The position numbers were made by a program, and so were the translations under genes. A stretch of 64,000 bases of DNA from Streptomyces sp. 6-11-2 (GTDB lineage: Bacteria; Actinomycetota; Actinomycetes; Streptomycetales; Streptomycetaceae). Shown here one piece after another: positions 1 to 8,648 of this stretch (positions are counted from its first letter, which is position 1; the number at the start of each line of letters is the position of its first letter). The stretch is from assembly GCF_006540305.1 (NCBI RefSeq), contig NZ_BJOR01000001.1, positions 6,572,001 to 6,636,000 of the forward strand, in the 5' to 3' direction. Below the pieces are notes generated by a model. That model was not told where the DNA came from, ran no database searches, and saw only the letters and a program-made list of their open reading frames with translations.

Positions 1-1
1 T

Positions 2-796
2 GAGCTGGGAGCGTCGCCGCTGTGGGGGCGTGCCACGGTCCTGGGTATCGGCAGCGCGGGCCCGGTGGACGCCTCCGCGGGCACGGTCAGTCCGGTCAAC
101 GTGCCCGGCTGGCGGGGCTATCCGCTGGTCGAGCGGGCCCGTGCCGCGGCCGGCGGCCTGCCCGTGGAGCTGATCGGCGACGGTGTGGCGATCGCGGCGG
201 CCGAGCACTGGCAGGGTGCCGCCCGCGGACACGACAACGCGCTGTGCATGGTCGTCTCCACCGGCGTCGGCGGCGGCCTGGTCCTCGACGGGCGGCTGCA
301 CCCCGGCCCGACCGGCAACTCCGGACACATCGGCCACATCAGCGTCGACCTCGACGGCGACCCGTGCCCGTGCGGTTCGCGGGGCTGCGTGGAGCGCATC
401 GCGAGCGGCCCGAACATCGCTCGCCGGGCCCTGGACCACGGCTGGCGCCCGGGTCCCGACGGCGACACCTCGGCCGCCGCGGTGGCCGCCGCAGCCCGCG
501 CCGGGGACCCGGTCGCCATGGCTTCCTTCGCCCGCGCCGCCCGCGCCCTGGCCGCGGGCATCGCCGCCACCGCGACCCTGGTCGAGATCGACATCGCGGT
601 GATCGGCGGGGGAGTGGCCAAGGCGGGGGAGGTGCTCCTCGCCCCGCTGCGCCGGGCCCTGGCCGACTACGCCACCCTCTCCTTCGTACGGCGTCTGACG
701 GTCGCCCCGGCCCAGATGGGCACGGACGCCGGCCTGGTGGGAGCGGCGGCGGCAGCGCTCGCGGCGCGAACGGGCGTGACGGCGGCCGGGGTCTGA
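2..796 (+). CDS. ROK-family protein (sugar kinase or regulator), 5' end outside window
   Basis: The frame is open from the window edge, so the N-terminus is missing. Visible ROK features are GIGSAGPVD near the start, the phosphate-binding STGVGGGLVLDG, the GHIGH segment and the zinc motif CPCGSRGC, followed by the usual C-terminal AVIGGGVAKAGE. ROK proteins are cytoplasmic sugar kinases (glucokinase-like) or, with an N-terminal winged helix, sugar-responsive repressors. Without the N-terminus the two cannot be separated. The neighbouring alpha-galactosidase and sugar importer make a sugar role likely. Stop is TGA at 794-796. Confidence 0.88.
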   Translation, partial: ELGASPLWGRATVLGIGSAGPVDASAGTVSPVNVPGWRGYPLVERARAAAGGLPVELIGDGVAIAAAEHWQGAARGHDNALCMVVSTGVGGGLVLDGRLHPGPTGNSGHIGHISVDLDGDPCPCGSRGCVERIASGPNIARRALDHGWRPGPDGDTSAAAVAAAARAGDPVAMASFARAARALAAGIAATATLVEIDIAVIGGGVAKAGEVLLAPLRRALADYATLSFVRRLTVAPAQMGTDAGLVGAAAAALAARTGVTAAGV

Positions 797-853
797 AACG
801 GCGGCCGCGGTCCATGATGTGAGCCGTGCACGTCGGAAGCCGGAGGGGGACTG

Positions 854-1444
854 GTGGTGGCGCAGCAGAGTACGGCCGGGGGCGGAAACGCCCTGGCGCT
901 CTTCCTGCTGGTGTGGGGAGTCGTGGCCGTCGTGTTCGGCGGCGGACTGGCCTTCGACCATCGCGGGGCGACACGGCAGAGGTTCCGGCTGAACGGCCGG
1001 CCGTGGCGGCCGAAAACGTCACGAGACATCAAGCTCGTCCGGACGTTCGGTGGAGCCTTCGCCCTGATCGGCGCCGGGGCGCTCGTGCAGGGCGCGCTGT
1101 TGCTCGAACCGAGTTCCGGGGTGGAATGGCAGAAACTCCCGCACATCGGCCTGCCGACCTGCGTCGTGACGACATCCCTGGTCGTGATCGGCATGGTCCT
1201 GCGGTGGCGGACCGACCCGGGCCCGCTGCGGTCGGCCTGGTCGGCCGGGGTCACCCAGCGCATCGCGTTGGTGGCGGTCGCCTTCTCGCCGCCGCTGTTC
1301 GTCGTGTGCTGGTGGGCGCTGGGGCCGGGCCCCCTCAGCGTGGTGCCGGGGCTGGTGGCCGTCGCCGCCTCGCTGGTGCTCTTCCTGGGGCGGCAGCGGC
1401 CGGACCCCTACGAGGACCCGCTGGGCGACCTCGGCCCCCTCTGA
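854..1444 (+). CDS. Putative integral membrane protein
   Basis: A 196-residue protein of no family I recognise. It starts with GTG six bases after a strong GGAGGGGG Shine-Dalgarno. There are about four hydrophobic segments, roughly residues 13-33, 63-84, 100-120 and 137-178, joined by short Arg-rich loops. The C-terminal tail is polar and acidic (RPDPYEDPLGDL). It follows the ROK gene on the same strand with a 57-base gap and is convergent with the alpha-galactosidase gene. No enzymatic motif is visible, so the function is unknown. Confidence 0.7.
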   Translation: MVAQQSTAGGGNALALFLLVWGVVAVVFGGGLAFDHRGATRQRFRLNGRPWRPKTSRDIKLVRTFGGAFALIGAGALVQGALLLEPSSGVEWQKLPHIGLPTCVVTTSLVVIGMVLRWRTDPGPLRSAWSAGVTQRIALVAVAFSPPLFVVCWWALGPGPLSVVPGLVAVAASLVLFLGRQRPDPYEDPLGDLGPL

Positions 1445-1454
1445 GAGCCGGACG

Positions 1455-1508
1455 CGTGCGAGGAGGCGCTCCCGGCGCGTGAGTCGCCGAGCAACGCCTC
1501 CTCGCACG
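1455..1508. terminator. Bidirectional hairpin terminator
   Basis: A perfect 14-bp stem (1455-1468 with 1495-1508) encloses a second small stem (CGGCG at 1473-1477 with CGCCG at 1485-1489). It lies exactly between the ends of two convergent genes, as expected for a shared terminator. Confidence 0.75.
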
Positions 1509-1510
1509 GC

Positions 1511-3559
1511 TCAGCACACCAGGCGGGCGTCCGCCCAGTCCGCGTGGTCCGAGTCGATCCCGTCGCCGCCGTCCGTGACGACGAGGCGGACCACCTGCGC
1601 GCCGGTCACGTCGGCCGACAGCGGCCGCGCGCCGGTCGCGTTGGTGAGGACCCCGGTGGCGGCGGCCTTCCTGCCGTCCGCCCAGATCTCGAACGCGACC
1701 GTGCCCTTGCCGTTCTTCTCGTCGTCGACGCCGACGTCGGCGGTGACCGTCCGGCAGGTCCCGCCGGTGTAGTACTCGACGGCGCTCTCCGCGTGGACGC
1801 CGAGCCCCTTGGCGTACACGACCCCGCCGAGGGTGATCGGGTGACCGTCACCGGCGGCGCTCTCGCCGTTGCTGGTGTCGCGTTCCACCGGGCCGTAGCC
1901 GTTGGTGGCCGAGAGCCAGGGAAGGTCACTGAGGTACGACGTCCCGGCGGGCGGCCGCACCACCACGCCGGCGGAGAAGGCCAGGGCGCTGTCGGCGCGG
2001 GCGCCACCGGGGGAGCGGTGACGCGCCTGAAGCGTCAGGTCGTACGACCCCGTCGGCGTTCCGGCCGGTGCGGTGACCGTCCAGAGGGTGCGCAGCGCCT
2101 TGCCCGTCGGTACCGACTCGGCGCGGGTCGCGGACTCGGGCCGTACCGTCCAGCCCTCGGGGCCGGTCAGGGCCACGGAGACCTGCGTGGCCGGCGTACG
2201 GCCCAGGTCGGTGACGGTCGTGGTCAGCGTCGCCGGCTTGCCCGCCTCCAGCAACGGAGCGCCGTCCAGGCCGAGTTCGACGACGGGCGGGTTCGCGGCC
2301 CAGCGGCGGTCGGGGAAGACCCGGACCAGGACGGTGCCGTGGGACGGAACGGTCGCCGAGATCGTGCCCGCGGTGTTGTAGGAGCGGTGCCGCCACAGAT
2401 CGCGCAGGGTGTAGGCGGCGGCGTCGGGCAGGCCCACGGCCCGCGCGGAGGTGGCGACGCGCTGCGGGCTGCCGGTCTCGTTGAACAGGGCGACGGCGCG
2501 GCTGCCGTCCTTCATCTCCTTGGCCACGACCCAGCGCCCGCCCTCGGAGGAGACGACGGCGCCCTGCTTGCCCAGCGGGTCCTGGTCGACGGCGATGACC
2601 TCCTTGTTGGCCAGGATGTCGAAGGTCGCCTCGGAGGCCTTGCGCAGGTCCGATCCGATGAGGAGGGGCGCGGCCATCACGGACCACATCGAGAAGTGGG
2701 TGCGGTACTCGGCGTCCGTCATGCCGCCGTTGCCGACCTCCAGCATGTCGGGGTCGTTCCAGTGGCCCGGACCGGCGTACGGGGCGAGCGGCAGGTTCTG
2801 CTTCAGGATCGACAGCATCGAGCCCCAGCTGTCGCTGATGTCACCGGTCGTGCGCCACAGGTGCCCGACGTCGGAGGCCCATTCCCAGGGCTTGTTCTCG
2901 CCCCATTCGCAGAGGCTGTAAACGATGGGCCGGCCGGTCGCCCTCAGCGCGTCCCGCATGGTGGTGTACCGCAGCTCGGCGTCCACGCCCTGGTTGTTGC
3001 AGTTGTCGTACTTGAGGTAGTCCACACCCCAGTCGGCGAACTGCTGGGCGTCGCTGTACTCGTGGCCGAGCGCGCCGGGGAATCCGGCGCTGTTGCACGT
3101 CTTGGTGCCGGCGCTGGTGTAGATGCCCAGCTTGAGTCCCTTGGAGTGCACGTAGTCCGCGACGGCCTCGATGCCGTTCGGGAACCGGACCGGGTCGGGC
3201 ACGAGCTTGCCGTTCGCGTCGCGGGCGGGCAGGGCCCAGCAGTCGTCGAGATTGACGTACTGGTACCCGGCGTCCTTCAGCCCTTTGGCGACGAAGAGGT
3301 CGGCGATGCCCTTGACCATGGACTCGTCGAACTCGGCCCGGCAGTGCGTGGAGTTCCAGTTGTTGAAGCCCATCGGAGGGGTGAGGGCGAGCCCGTCGGC
3401 CCGCGTGGGCGTGACGGAGTCCCGCGCGGCGGTCGCGGCGGTGGGTGCCCCGGCGGGTGCGGCGACGGCCGGGGCGGCAAGTCCCGTGGTGCACAGCAGT
3501 CCTGCGGTCAGAGCCCCGACCACTGTGCGGCGGGCGGTGCGCGTGTGCGGGTGACGCAT
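1511..3559 (-). CDS. Secreted alpha-galactosidase, GH27 with NEW3 and NPCBM domains
   Basis: Predicted exported enzyme removing terminal alpha-galactosyl residues from oligosaccharides such as melibiose or raffinose-type sugars. The start ATG at 3559 is chosen because GGAGGA lies just upstream and it opens an Arg-rich signal peptide (RTARR, then a hydrophobic stretch to AVAA). An in-frame ATG 14 codons earlier has no such support. GH27 marks are GFNNWNSTHC, the nucleophile Asp about residue 185 in YLKYDNCN, and the acid/base Asp about residue 240 in WRTTGDISDSW. A NEW3 domain follows, then a C-terminal NPCBM (CBM51-type) module ending in Cys. It is divergent from the ABC importer, which probably takes up the released sugar. 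Confidence 0.93.
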   Translation of the reverse strand: MRHPHTRTARRTVVGALTAGLLCTTGLAAPAVAAPAGAPTAATAARDSVTPTRADGLALTPPMGFNNWNSTHCRAEFDESMVKGIADLFVAKGLKDAGYQYVNLDDCWALPARDANGKLVPDPVRFPNGIEAVADYVHSKGLKLGIYTSAGTKTCNSAGFPGALGHEYSDAQQFADWGVDYLKYDNCNNQGVDAELRYTTMRDALRATGRPIVYSLCEWGENKPWEWASDVGHLWRTTGDISDSWGSMLSILKQNLPLAPYAGPGHWNDPDMLEVGNGGMTDAEYRTHFSMWSVMAAPLLIGSDLRKASEATFDILANKEVIAVDQDPLGKQGAVVSSEGGRWVVAKEMKDGSRAVALFNETGSPQRVATSARAVGLPDAAAYTLRDLWRHRSYNTAGTISATVPSHGTVLVRVFPDRRWAANPPVVELGLDGAPLLEAGKPATLTTTVTDLGRTPATQVSVALTGPEGWTVRPESATRAESVPTGKALRTLWTVTAPAGTPTGSYDLTLQARHRSPGGARADSALAFSAGVVVRPPAGTSYLSDLPWLSATNGYGPVERDTSNGESAAGDGHPITLGGVVYAKGLGVHAESAVEYYTGGTCRTVTADVGVDDEKNGKGTVAFEIWADGRKAAATGVLTNATGARPLSADVTGAQVVRLVVTDGGDGIDSDHADWADARLVC

Positions 3560-3768
3560 GAGAACGCTCCTCCGAACTCGCGAAAGATGGGATGACATCA
3601 TGTCCGCGTCATCGGTGCGCGGTTATGGTAGGAGCTGTCGGACTCTGTTGGAAGAGAAGCGGTAACGGTTGTTCGATATCCCGTCAGAACCCTTGACTCC
3701 AAGGCAAGTTGGCGGTGAGATCCAACCCTCTCGTTCGGTTGTGTTGGGTGCACCCCGAGGAGGGGGAT

Positions 3769-5094
3769 ATGGCGCAGTCATCGTTCAACCGGCTCGTTCC
3801 GCCGACAGATGAAGCAGGACATCCGATCTCCCGGCGCAATGTTCTGCGGGGTGCGGCCCTCGGAGCGGGCATGGTCACACTTCCCGCCCTGCTGTCCGCC
3901 TGCGGTTCCGGGCCCGGTGGCGGCAAGAACGAGGTCAGCGTCGGGTCGAACGCCTCGGACGCGGTACCGAAGAAGGCGTACGCGGCGGCGTTCGACGCCT
4001 ACCGGAAGCAGTCCGGCAAGAAGGCCAAGGTCAACACCAAGGACCACAACGACTTCCAGGAGAACATCAACCGGTATCTCCAGGGCCGGCCCGACGACGT
4101 CTTCATGTGGTTCGCCGGGTACCGCATGCAGTACTTCGCGGAGAAGGGGCTGCTGACCGACATCAGCGACGTGTGGTCGTCCTTCTCCGGGTTCTCCGAC
4201 GCCCTCAAGGCGCAGTCGACGCACGACGGCCGGCAGTTCTTCGTGCCGTACTACTACTATCCGTGGGCCGTCTTCCACCGGACGAGCCTGTTCCAGCAGA
4301 AGGGCTACCAGCAGCCCAAGACCTGGGACCAGTTCATCGCGCTGGCCAAGCGGATGTCCAAGGACGGCACCCCTGTCGCCTTCAGCGACAAGGACGGCTG
4401 GCCCGCCATGGGCACCTTCGACTACATCAACCTGCGCCTGAACGGATACGACTTCCACAAGTCCCTGATGGCGGGCCAGGAGGCGTGGACCGACAATCGG
4501 GTGAAGAAGGTCTTCGACACCTGGCGCGAACTCATGCCGTACTACCAGAAGGGCGCCCTCGGCCGGACCTGGGAGGAGGCCGGGCAGAGCCTTCAGCAGC
4601 GCAGGACGGGCATGGCCGTCTTCGGCATGCCGCACCCCGGCAGCCAGTTCCCGGAGAACGAGCGCGACGACATCGACTTCTTCGCGTTTCCCGAGATCGA
4701 CCCGCAGTACGGCCAGGACGCCGTGGAGGCGCCCATCGACGGCTTCCTGGTGGCGAAGAAGTCCAAGAACGTCGCCGCCGCCAAGGACCTGCTCAAGTGG
4801 CTCGGCACACCGAAGGCCGAGGACATCTACCTCCAGTACGACCCGAACAACGTGGCCGTCAACTCCGGCGCCGACACCTCCAAGTACAGCGCCCTGCAGA
4901 AGAAGTCCGCCGAACTCGTCTCCGGCGCCCGGCAGATCTCGCAGTTCCTGGACCGCGACACCCGCCCCGACTTCGCCTCCACCGTGATGATCCAGGCGAT
5001 CCAGGACTTCATCGGCGACCCGAAGGACGTCGACGGGCTGTGCAACAGCATCGAACGGCAGAAGAAGACCATCTTCTCGCAGCCCGTCGGCTGA
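3769..5094 (+). CDS. Sugar ABC transporter substrate-binding lipoprotein, Tat-type
   Basis: Extracellular solute-binding protein of a carbohydrate ABC importer. The start ATG at 3769 has a GAGGAGGGGG ribosome site. A frame-open extension of 20 codons upstream is not needed. The signal is a twin-arginine lipoprotein leader: RR at residues 22-23 (SRRNVL), a hydrophobic segment, and the lipobox LLSAC with Cys45 as the lipidated residue. The mature part has the mixed, Trp/Tyr-rich composition of family-1 sugar binders. It is followed 19 bases later by two permease genes. No ATPase gene is present, so a shared MsiK-type ATPase is likely, as is common in Streptomyces. The 209-base gap to the divergent alpha-galactosidase gene should hold both promoters. 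TTGACT at 3693 is a possible -35, but no clear -10 follows. Confidence 0.93.
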   Translation: MAQSSFNRLVPPTDEAGHPISRRNVLRGAALGAGMVTLPALLSACGSGPGGGKNEVSVGSNASDAVPKKAYAAAFDAYRKQSGKKAKVNTKDHNDFQENINRYLQGRPDDVFMWFAGYRMQYFAEKGLLTDISDVWSSFSGFSDALKAQSTHDGRQFFVPYYYYPWAVFHRTSLFQQKGYQQPKTWDQFIALAKRMSKDGTPVAFSDKDGWPAMGTFDYINLRLNGYDFHKSLMAGQEAWTDNRVKKVFDTWRELMPYYQKGALGRTWEEAGQSLQQRRTGMAVFGMPHPGSQFPENERDDIDFFAFPEIDPQYGQDAVEAPIDGFLVAKKSKNVAAAKDLLKWLGTPKAEDIYLQYDPNNVAVNSGADTSKYSALQKKSAELVSGARQISQFLDRDTRPDFASTVMIQAIQDFIGDPKDVDGLCNSIERQKKTIFSQPVG

Positions 5095-5113
5095 TCACTG
5101 GAGGACATCTTCC

Positions 5114-6028
5114 GTGGCGCTCACCTCGCCGCGGCGCGCCGGACGGCCACGGCTGCGCCGGTTCACCCGCCGCGACCTCGCCGTCCTCGTCGTGCTGCTC
5201 GGCATACCGGTGCTGCTCGACGTCGCCATCGTCTGGGGTCCGACGCTGGCCTCCATCGGACTGTCCTTCACCTCCTGGGACGGCATCGGGGACATCCACT
5301 GGGCCGGGGGCGAGAACTACCGGAACCTCGCGGAGAACTACCCGCCGTTCTGGCCCGCGGTCCGCCACAACGTTCTCTGGCTGCTCTTCCTCGGACTGAT
5401 CGCGACGCCGTTCGGACTGTTCCTGGCCGTGCTCATCGACCGGGGGGTCCGCTTCAGCCGCTTCTACCAGTCCGTGCTCTACCTGCCGGTGGTGCTCTCC
5501 CTGGCCATCGTCGGCTTCATCGCCCAACTGCTGCTGGGCACCGACCAGGGCGCGGTCAACACCCTCCTCGGCAACCGCGCCGACCCCGTCGACTGGCTCG
5601 GCGACTCCCGCCTCAACATCTGGATGATGATGATCGCGGCGAGCTGGCGGCACGTCGGCTACGTCATGATCCTCTACCTGGCCGGCCTGAAGTCCGTCGA
5701 CCCGGCGCTGAAGGAGGCGGCGGCGATCGACGGGGCGAACGAACGCCAGACGTTCTTCCGCGTGGTCCTGCCGACACTGCGCCCGGTGAACGTCGTGGTC
5801 GGCGTCATCACGGTCATCGAGGCGCTGCGCGCCTTCGACATCGTCTACGCGGTCAACAAGGGCCGCAACGGCCTGGAACTGCTGTCGGTGCTGATCACCG
5901 ACAACATCATCGGCGAGGCCAGCCGCATCGGCTTCGGCTCCGCCATCGCCGTGGTCCTGCTCACCGTGTCCCTGGGGGGCATCGTGACGTTCCTGGTCCA
6001 AGAGCTGCGAGGGGCCCGCGACCGATGA
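5114..6028 (+). CDS. Sugar ABC transporter permease (MalF/UgpA type)
   Basis: Inner-membrane subunit of the importer, 304 residues with GTG start after GGAGGAC. About six transmembrane segments begin near residue 18 (DLAVLVVLLGIPVLLDVAIV). The cytoplasmic EAA loop that contacts the ATPase reads EAAAIDGANERQTFFRVVLP. Its stop overlaps the start of the second permease by four bases (ATGA), so the two are translationally coupled. Confidence 0.93.
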   Translation: MALTSPRRAGRPRLRRFTRRDLAVLVVLLGIPVLLDVAIVWGPTLASIGLSFTSWDGIGDIHWAGGENYRNLAENYPPFWPAVRHNVLWLLFLGLIATPFGLFLAVLIDRGVRFSRFYQSVLYLPVVLSLAIVGFIAQLLLGTDQGAVNTLLGNRADPVDWLGDSRLNIWMMMIAASWRHVGYVMILYLAGLKSVDPALKEAAAIDGANERQTFFRVVLPTLRPVNVVVGVITVIEALRAFDIVYAVNKGRNGLELLSVLITDNIIGEASRIGFGSAIAVVLLTVSLGGIVTFLVQELRGARDR

Positions 6029-6948
6029 CGGCAGACATCCGCACCACCGCGCCCGTGCACCGCCCGGCGCAGGCGCCCGCACGGCCGGCGGGGCCCCGGC
6101 GGCGGGGCCGCTGGGGCGTGCAGATCTTCCTGGCGGCGGTGTCGCTGGCGTTCGTCGCGCCGCTGCTGCTCGCCGTCTACGCCTCCCTGCGCCCCTACCA
6201 GGACACGGCGCAGAACGGCTACTTCTCCTGGCCCAGCCATCTGTCCTTCGCGTACTACCGCCAGGCCTACACCGAGTCCGGCATGGGCGGATACTTCGTC
6301 AACACGCTGATCATCGCGGTGCCCGCGGTGATCGTCACGCTGTTCCTTGCGGCGTTCGTGGCGTTCGCGGTCTCGCGCCTGAGACTGCGCGGCGGCCTCG
6401 TCCTGCTGATGTTCTTCACGGCGGGCAACCTGCTCCCGCAGCAGGTGATCGTCACGCCTCTCTACGTCCTGTTCAACAGGATCCCGTTGCCGTGGTGGAT
6501 GTCCGACTCACTGACGATGTACGACTCCTACTGGGCCGTCATCGTCGTCAACATCGGCTTCCAGCTGGGCTTCTGCGTCTTCGTCCTGGCCAACTTCATG
6601 CGCACGCTGCCCCAGGAGATCCTGGAGGCGGCGATCGTCGACGGCGCGGGCGTGTGGACCCGGTTCTGGCGCATCACGCTGCCGCTGTGCCGACCGGCCC
6701 TCGCGGCCCTGGCCACCCTCGAGTTCACCTGGGTCTACAACGACTTCCTCTGGGCCCTGATCTTCATCTCCGACCCCGGCAAGCTTCCGATCACCTCCTC
6801 CTTGAACAACCTGCGCGGACAGTTTTTTACGGACTACAACCTGCTGGCGGCCGGATCGGTCCTGGTGGCCCTTCCGACGATCGTGGTCTTCCTGCTCCTG
6901 CAACGCCACTTCATCGCGGGACTGACGCTGGGGTCGACGAAGGGGTGA
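6025..6948 (+). CDS. Sugar ABC transporter permease (MalG/UgpE type)
   Basis: Second membrane subunit of the importer, 307 residues. It has a basic Pro/Arg-rich cytoplasmic N-terminus, a first membrane helix at about residues 32-52, and an EAA loop EAAIVDGAGVWTRFWRITLP in the usual place two thirds along. Start ATG overlaps the stop of the preceding permease. It is the last clear gene of the operon. Confidence 0.93.
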   Translation: MTADIRTTAPVHRPAQAPARPAGPRRRGRWGVQIFLAAVSLAFVAPLLLAVYASLRPYQDTAQNGYFSWPSHLSFAYYRQAYTESGMGGYFVNTLIIAVPAVIVTLFLAAFVAFAVSRLRLRGGLVLLMFFTAGNLLPQQVIVTPLYVLFNRIPLPWWMSDSLTMYDSYWAVIVVNIGFQLGFCVFVLANFMRTLPQEILEAAIVDGAGVWTRFWRITLPLCRPALAALATLEFTWVYNDFLWALIFISDPGKLPITSSLNNLRGQFFTDYNLLAAGSVLVALPTIVVFLLLQRHFIAGLTLGSTKG

Positions 6949-7006
6949 GTGCTCCCGTCGGGTGCACGAGCGTGACCCGCGGCCGGTCGGCGCAGTTGAA
7001 CCGAGC

Positions 7007-7204
7007 ATGAAGAAGCGCAGCATGCTCGCCCTCGCGTCCCTGGCCACCGGATTCGTCGTGGCCGCCGTCACGCCGTCGCACGCCGTCGACCACGACGGGC
7101 TCGGTGATCGGAGCGTGAAGGACATCGTGGGCACCGTCGACCAGGTCGTCGGTCAGGAAGGCCACACGACGGACGACGACGCGTCCGGGCGTCACCACGG
7201 CTGA
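7007..7204 (+). CDS. Small secreted protein, unknown function
   Basis: A 65-residue protein: MKKRSM, a hydrophobic signal segment ending in a likely AxA-type cleavage at SHA, then a short acidic and His-rich mature part (VDHDGLGDRSVKD... HTTDDD... RHHG). It starts 58 bases after the permease and lacks a strong ribosome site. No cysteine pair or known domain is seen. It could be a metal-binding exported peptide, but that is only composition-based. Confidence 0.55.
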   Translation: MKKRSMLALASLATGFVVAAVTPSHAVDHDGLGDRSVKDIVGTVDQVVGQEGHTTDDDASGRHHG

Positions 7205-7221
7205 CGCCCGTCGGCCCGGCG

Positions 7222-7258
7222 CGGCGCCGGCGCCCCTGTCGCGGGGGTGCCGGCGCCG
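7222..7258 (+). terminator. Hairpin terminator after small secreted protein
   Basis: CGGCGCCGGCGCCCC at 7222-7236 pairs with 7244-7258 across a short loop, with one G-T pair. It sits just downstream of the stop at 7204 and ends the transporter-side transcription unit before the island boundary. Confidence 0.6.
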
Positions 7259-7344
7259 TCCTGTGGACAGCCCTCAACTGGGGCTGGTTTCCGCGGCAGG
7301 GTGGAGCGGGCAAGCCACAGGGGGCCGACAGCAGAGGGGGACCC

Positions 7345-7419
7345 GTGATCGTCTGGATCAACGGCGCATCCCTCGTTTGGGCAGGTCAACGGCCCACCTG
7401 CGGAAACGTCCTCACTTGA
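7345..7419 (+). pseudogene. Severed 5' end of the P-loop/NUDIX gene
   Basis: GTG at 7345, preceded by GAGGGGGACC, encodes VIVWINGA and then diverges into unrelated codons until TGA at 7417-7419. The same first residues (MIVWINGA) start the intact P-loop/NUDIX gene at 21843. This is the original promoter, ribosome site and start of that gene, cut off by insertion of the island. At most it yields a 24-residue peptide. Confidence 0.75.
7346..7367 (+). repeat. attL core, 22-bp direct repeat
   Basis: Twenty-two bases identical to 21844-21865. The repeat begins TGATCGTCTGG and ends ACGGCGC, and identity stops on both sides. It lies in the first codons of the target gene, the normal layout for a tyrosine-recombinase crossover site. 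Confidence 0.82.
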
Positions 7420-7420
7420 G

Positions 7421-7835
7421 CTGACCCTAGTTGATCGGGGTTGGTTTTGGTTGACCCTGGCTGTCAAGATCTTTCCCCCATCCGTTCCCCATGGGGAATG
7501 GGAGCGGCCCCAGGCGTACGAGTCGCCTGGGGCCGCTCTTCATGACCAGGACGGGAAATCCACCTGGGGAGGCGGACTAACTCCCGCCCTGGTCACGGTG
7601 TTCAACGAATACATCGTGCACACGTCACCGCCTCGATGTCATCAGTACGAGTGGGATTGGTGCTTACTCGGCTGACTCGCGGGGTGCGACCGCCCATCCG
7701 TCGACGAGGGGGTACTCACGACGGATGGGCGGACGAACCAGCACGGGCCTGGCGTTTGTCCGTGCTGGGTCTATGGAGGGGCGACGGGTCTCTTCCCCGT
7801 GTCACCCCTGACTACCCCACCCTGCGGCCGAAAAT
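7421..7835. other. Gene-free, hairpin-rich segment next to attL
   Basis: Between the severed gene start and the first island gene I see no credible coding sequence, but a dense series of inverted repeats. TTCCCCATGGGGAA is at 7485-7498. A perfect 14-bp stem pairs 7503-7516 with 7524-7537. A 14-bp stem with one mismatch pairs 7543-7556 with 7582-7595. A perfect 14-bp stem pairs 7690-7703 with 7719-7732. A 9-bp stem pairs 7738-7746 with 7760-7768. A small stem pairs 7784-7788 with 7796-7800. The 7503-7537 hairpin runs into CTCTT and could be a terminator. The whole could be integrase arm sites, an origin-like region or a structured RNA. Confidence 0.55.
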
Positions 7836-7866
7836 GTTGAACACATTCAGCAGACATGTGATCAAC
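7836..7866. promoter_or_regulatory. Putative operator before XRE gene
   Basis: GTTGAACACAT at 7836-7846 and ATGTGATCAAC at 7856-7866 form an inverted repeat with one mismatch and a 9-base centre, twenty bases upstream of the XRE start. It fits autoregulation by the HTH protein, by analogy with phage-type repressors. Confidence 0.4.
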
Positions 7867-7886
7867 TTCAGCAGAGCGTTTGTCGA

Positions 7887-8120
7887 GTGCGAGACCTGCC
7901 CGACGACGACTCCTGGATCCCCGAGCAACGCCGGGCCATCGGCACCCGCATCCGCGCCGAACGCGAGAGGCAACGCCTCACCCAGGAACAGGTCATCCTC
8001 GCCGCGCGCATCGACCGCGTCACCCTCTGGCGCCTCGAAACCGGCCAAGACACCAAGCTCAGCACCCTTTTACGCATCGCCTTCGTCCTCGACGTCCCCC
8101 TCCGCGACCTCATCGGCTGA
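7887..8120 (+). CDS. XRE-family HTH regulator
   Basis: A 77-residue single-domain DNA-binding protein. The helix-turn-helix spans about residues 18-72 (IGTRIRAERERQRLTQEQVILAA... LWRLETGQ... PLRDLIG), the Cro/C1 arrangement. The GTG start gives a compact domain with a short acidic N-terminus, and an inverted repeat lies directly upstream. As first gene inside the left end of the island it may control island functions or itself. No protease (ImmA-type) partner is adjacent. Confidence 0.82.
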   Translation: MRDLPDDDSWIPEQRRAIGTRIRAERERQRLTQEQVILAARIDRVTLWRLETGQDTKLSTLLRIAFVLDVPLRDLIG

Positions 8121-8135
8121 GGCTGGAGCTCAACC

Positions 8136-8648
8136 TCAGCGCCGACGCACCGCAGCGGCACACCGGGCGTGAACGCGGCCCGCACCCGCCGTCCCACCGG
8201 ACGAGCCGGCATGGTCGTACGGCTGGGACACATCGCCAGCCCTGATCGGCTGGTCGCAAGCGAGGCACATGACGATGCCGGTCAGCGTCTCGTAGTGGTC
8301 GCACAGCGCCATCAGCGACCGGGCCAGCCTCCGGGCATGCGCCTGCGCACCGTACTCACCCTCGCCGGCCTGTGAACTGAGCTTGCGGCGTGCCTCGCCG
8401 AGGCAGGCGAGCGCGCAGTACCGGGGCACGTCGTCGCGGGGGAGCTTCGCAGCAGCCTGCTCGACCTGCGGGACGATCAGCTCCATGTGCCCTCGCAGCA
8501 GACCGGTGAGCTGCTCGAGGGCTTCGCCAGTCGGCGGCTCTTCACCCTCGGGTGGGAGGGCCCGAGCCGCACTGCGGCGCATCGTCGCGGTGTCCGCCGG
8601 CGGCAGGGCGCCGGCTCTCGTGCTCCGGTTCGTGGCCGCCGCGCTCAT
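8136..8648 (-). CDS. DUF6415-like Streptomyces protein
   Basis: A 170-residue soluble protein. The N-terminal 35 residues are disordered, then comes a helical region (GEALEQLTGLLRGHMELIVPQVEQ, DDVPRYCALACLGEARRKL, HARRLARSLMALCDHYETL) and a C-terminal CLAC...HARC cysteine/histidine pair that could bind metal. The pattern resembles the DUF6415 proteins common in Streptomyces islands. Function is unknown. The ATG overlaps the TGA of the upstream gene by four bases (ATGA), so the two are coupled. Confidence 0.65.
   Translation of the reverse strand: MSAAATNRSTRAGALPPADTATMRRSAARALPPEGEEPPTGEALEQLTGLLRGHMELIVPQVEQAAAKLPRDDVPRYCALACLGEARRKLSSQAGEGEYGAQAHARRLARSLMALCDHYETLTGIVMCLACDQPIRAGDVSQPYDHAGSSGGTAGAGRVHARCAAAVRRR

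Noticed and set aside
3560..3768. A LacI-type operator in the alpha-galactosidase/importer spacer (CGGTTA/CGGTAACGGTT words)
   Set aside because: The words are direct and imperfect. No convincing palindrome or paired -10 element was found.
7346..7367. tRNA-derived attachment site
   Set aside because: The repeat lies in protein-coding codons of the P-loop gene, and no cloverleaf can be drawn around either copy.
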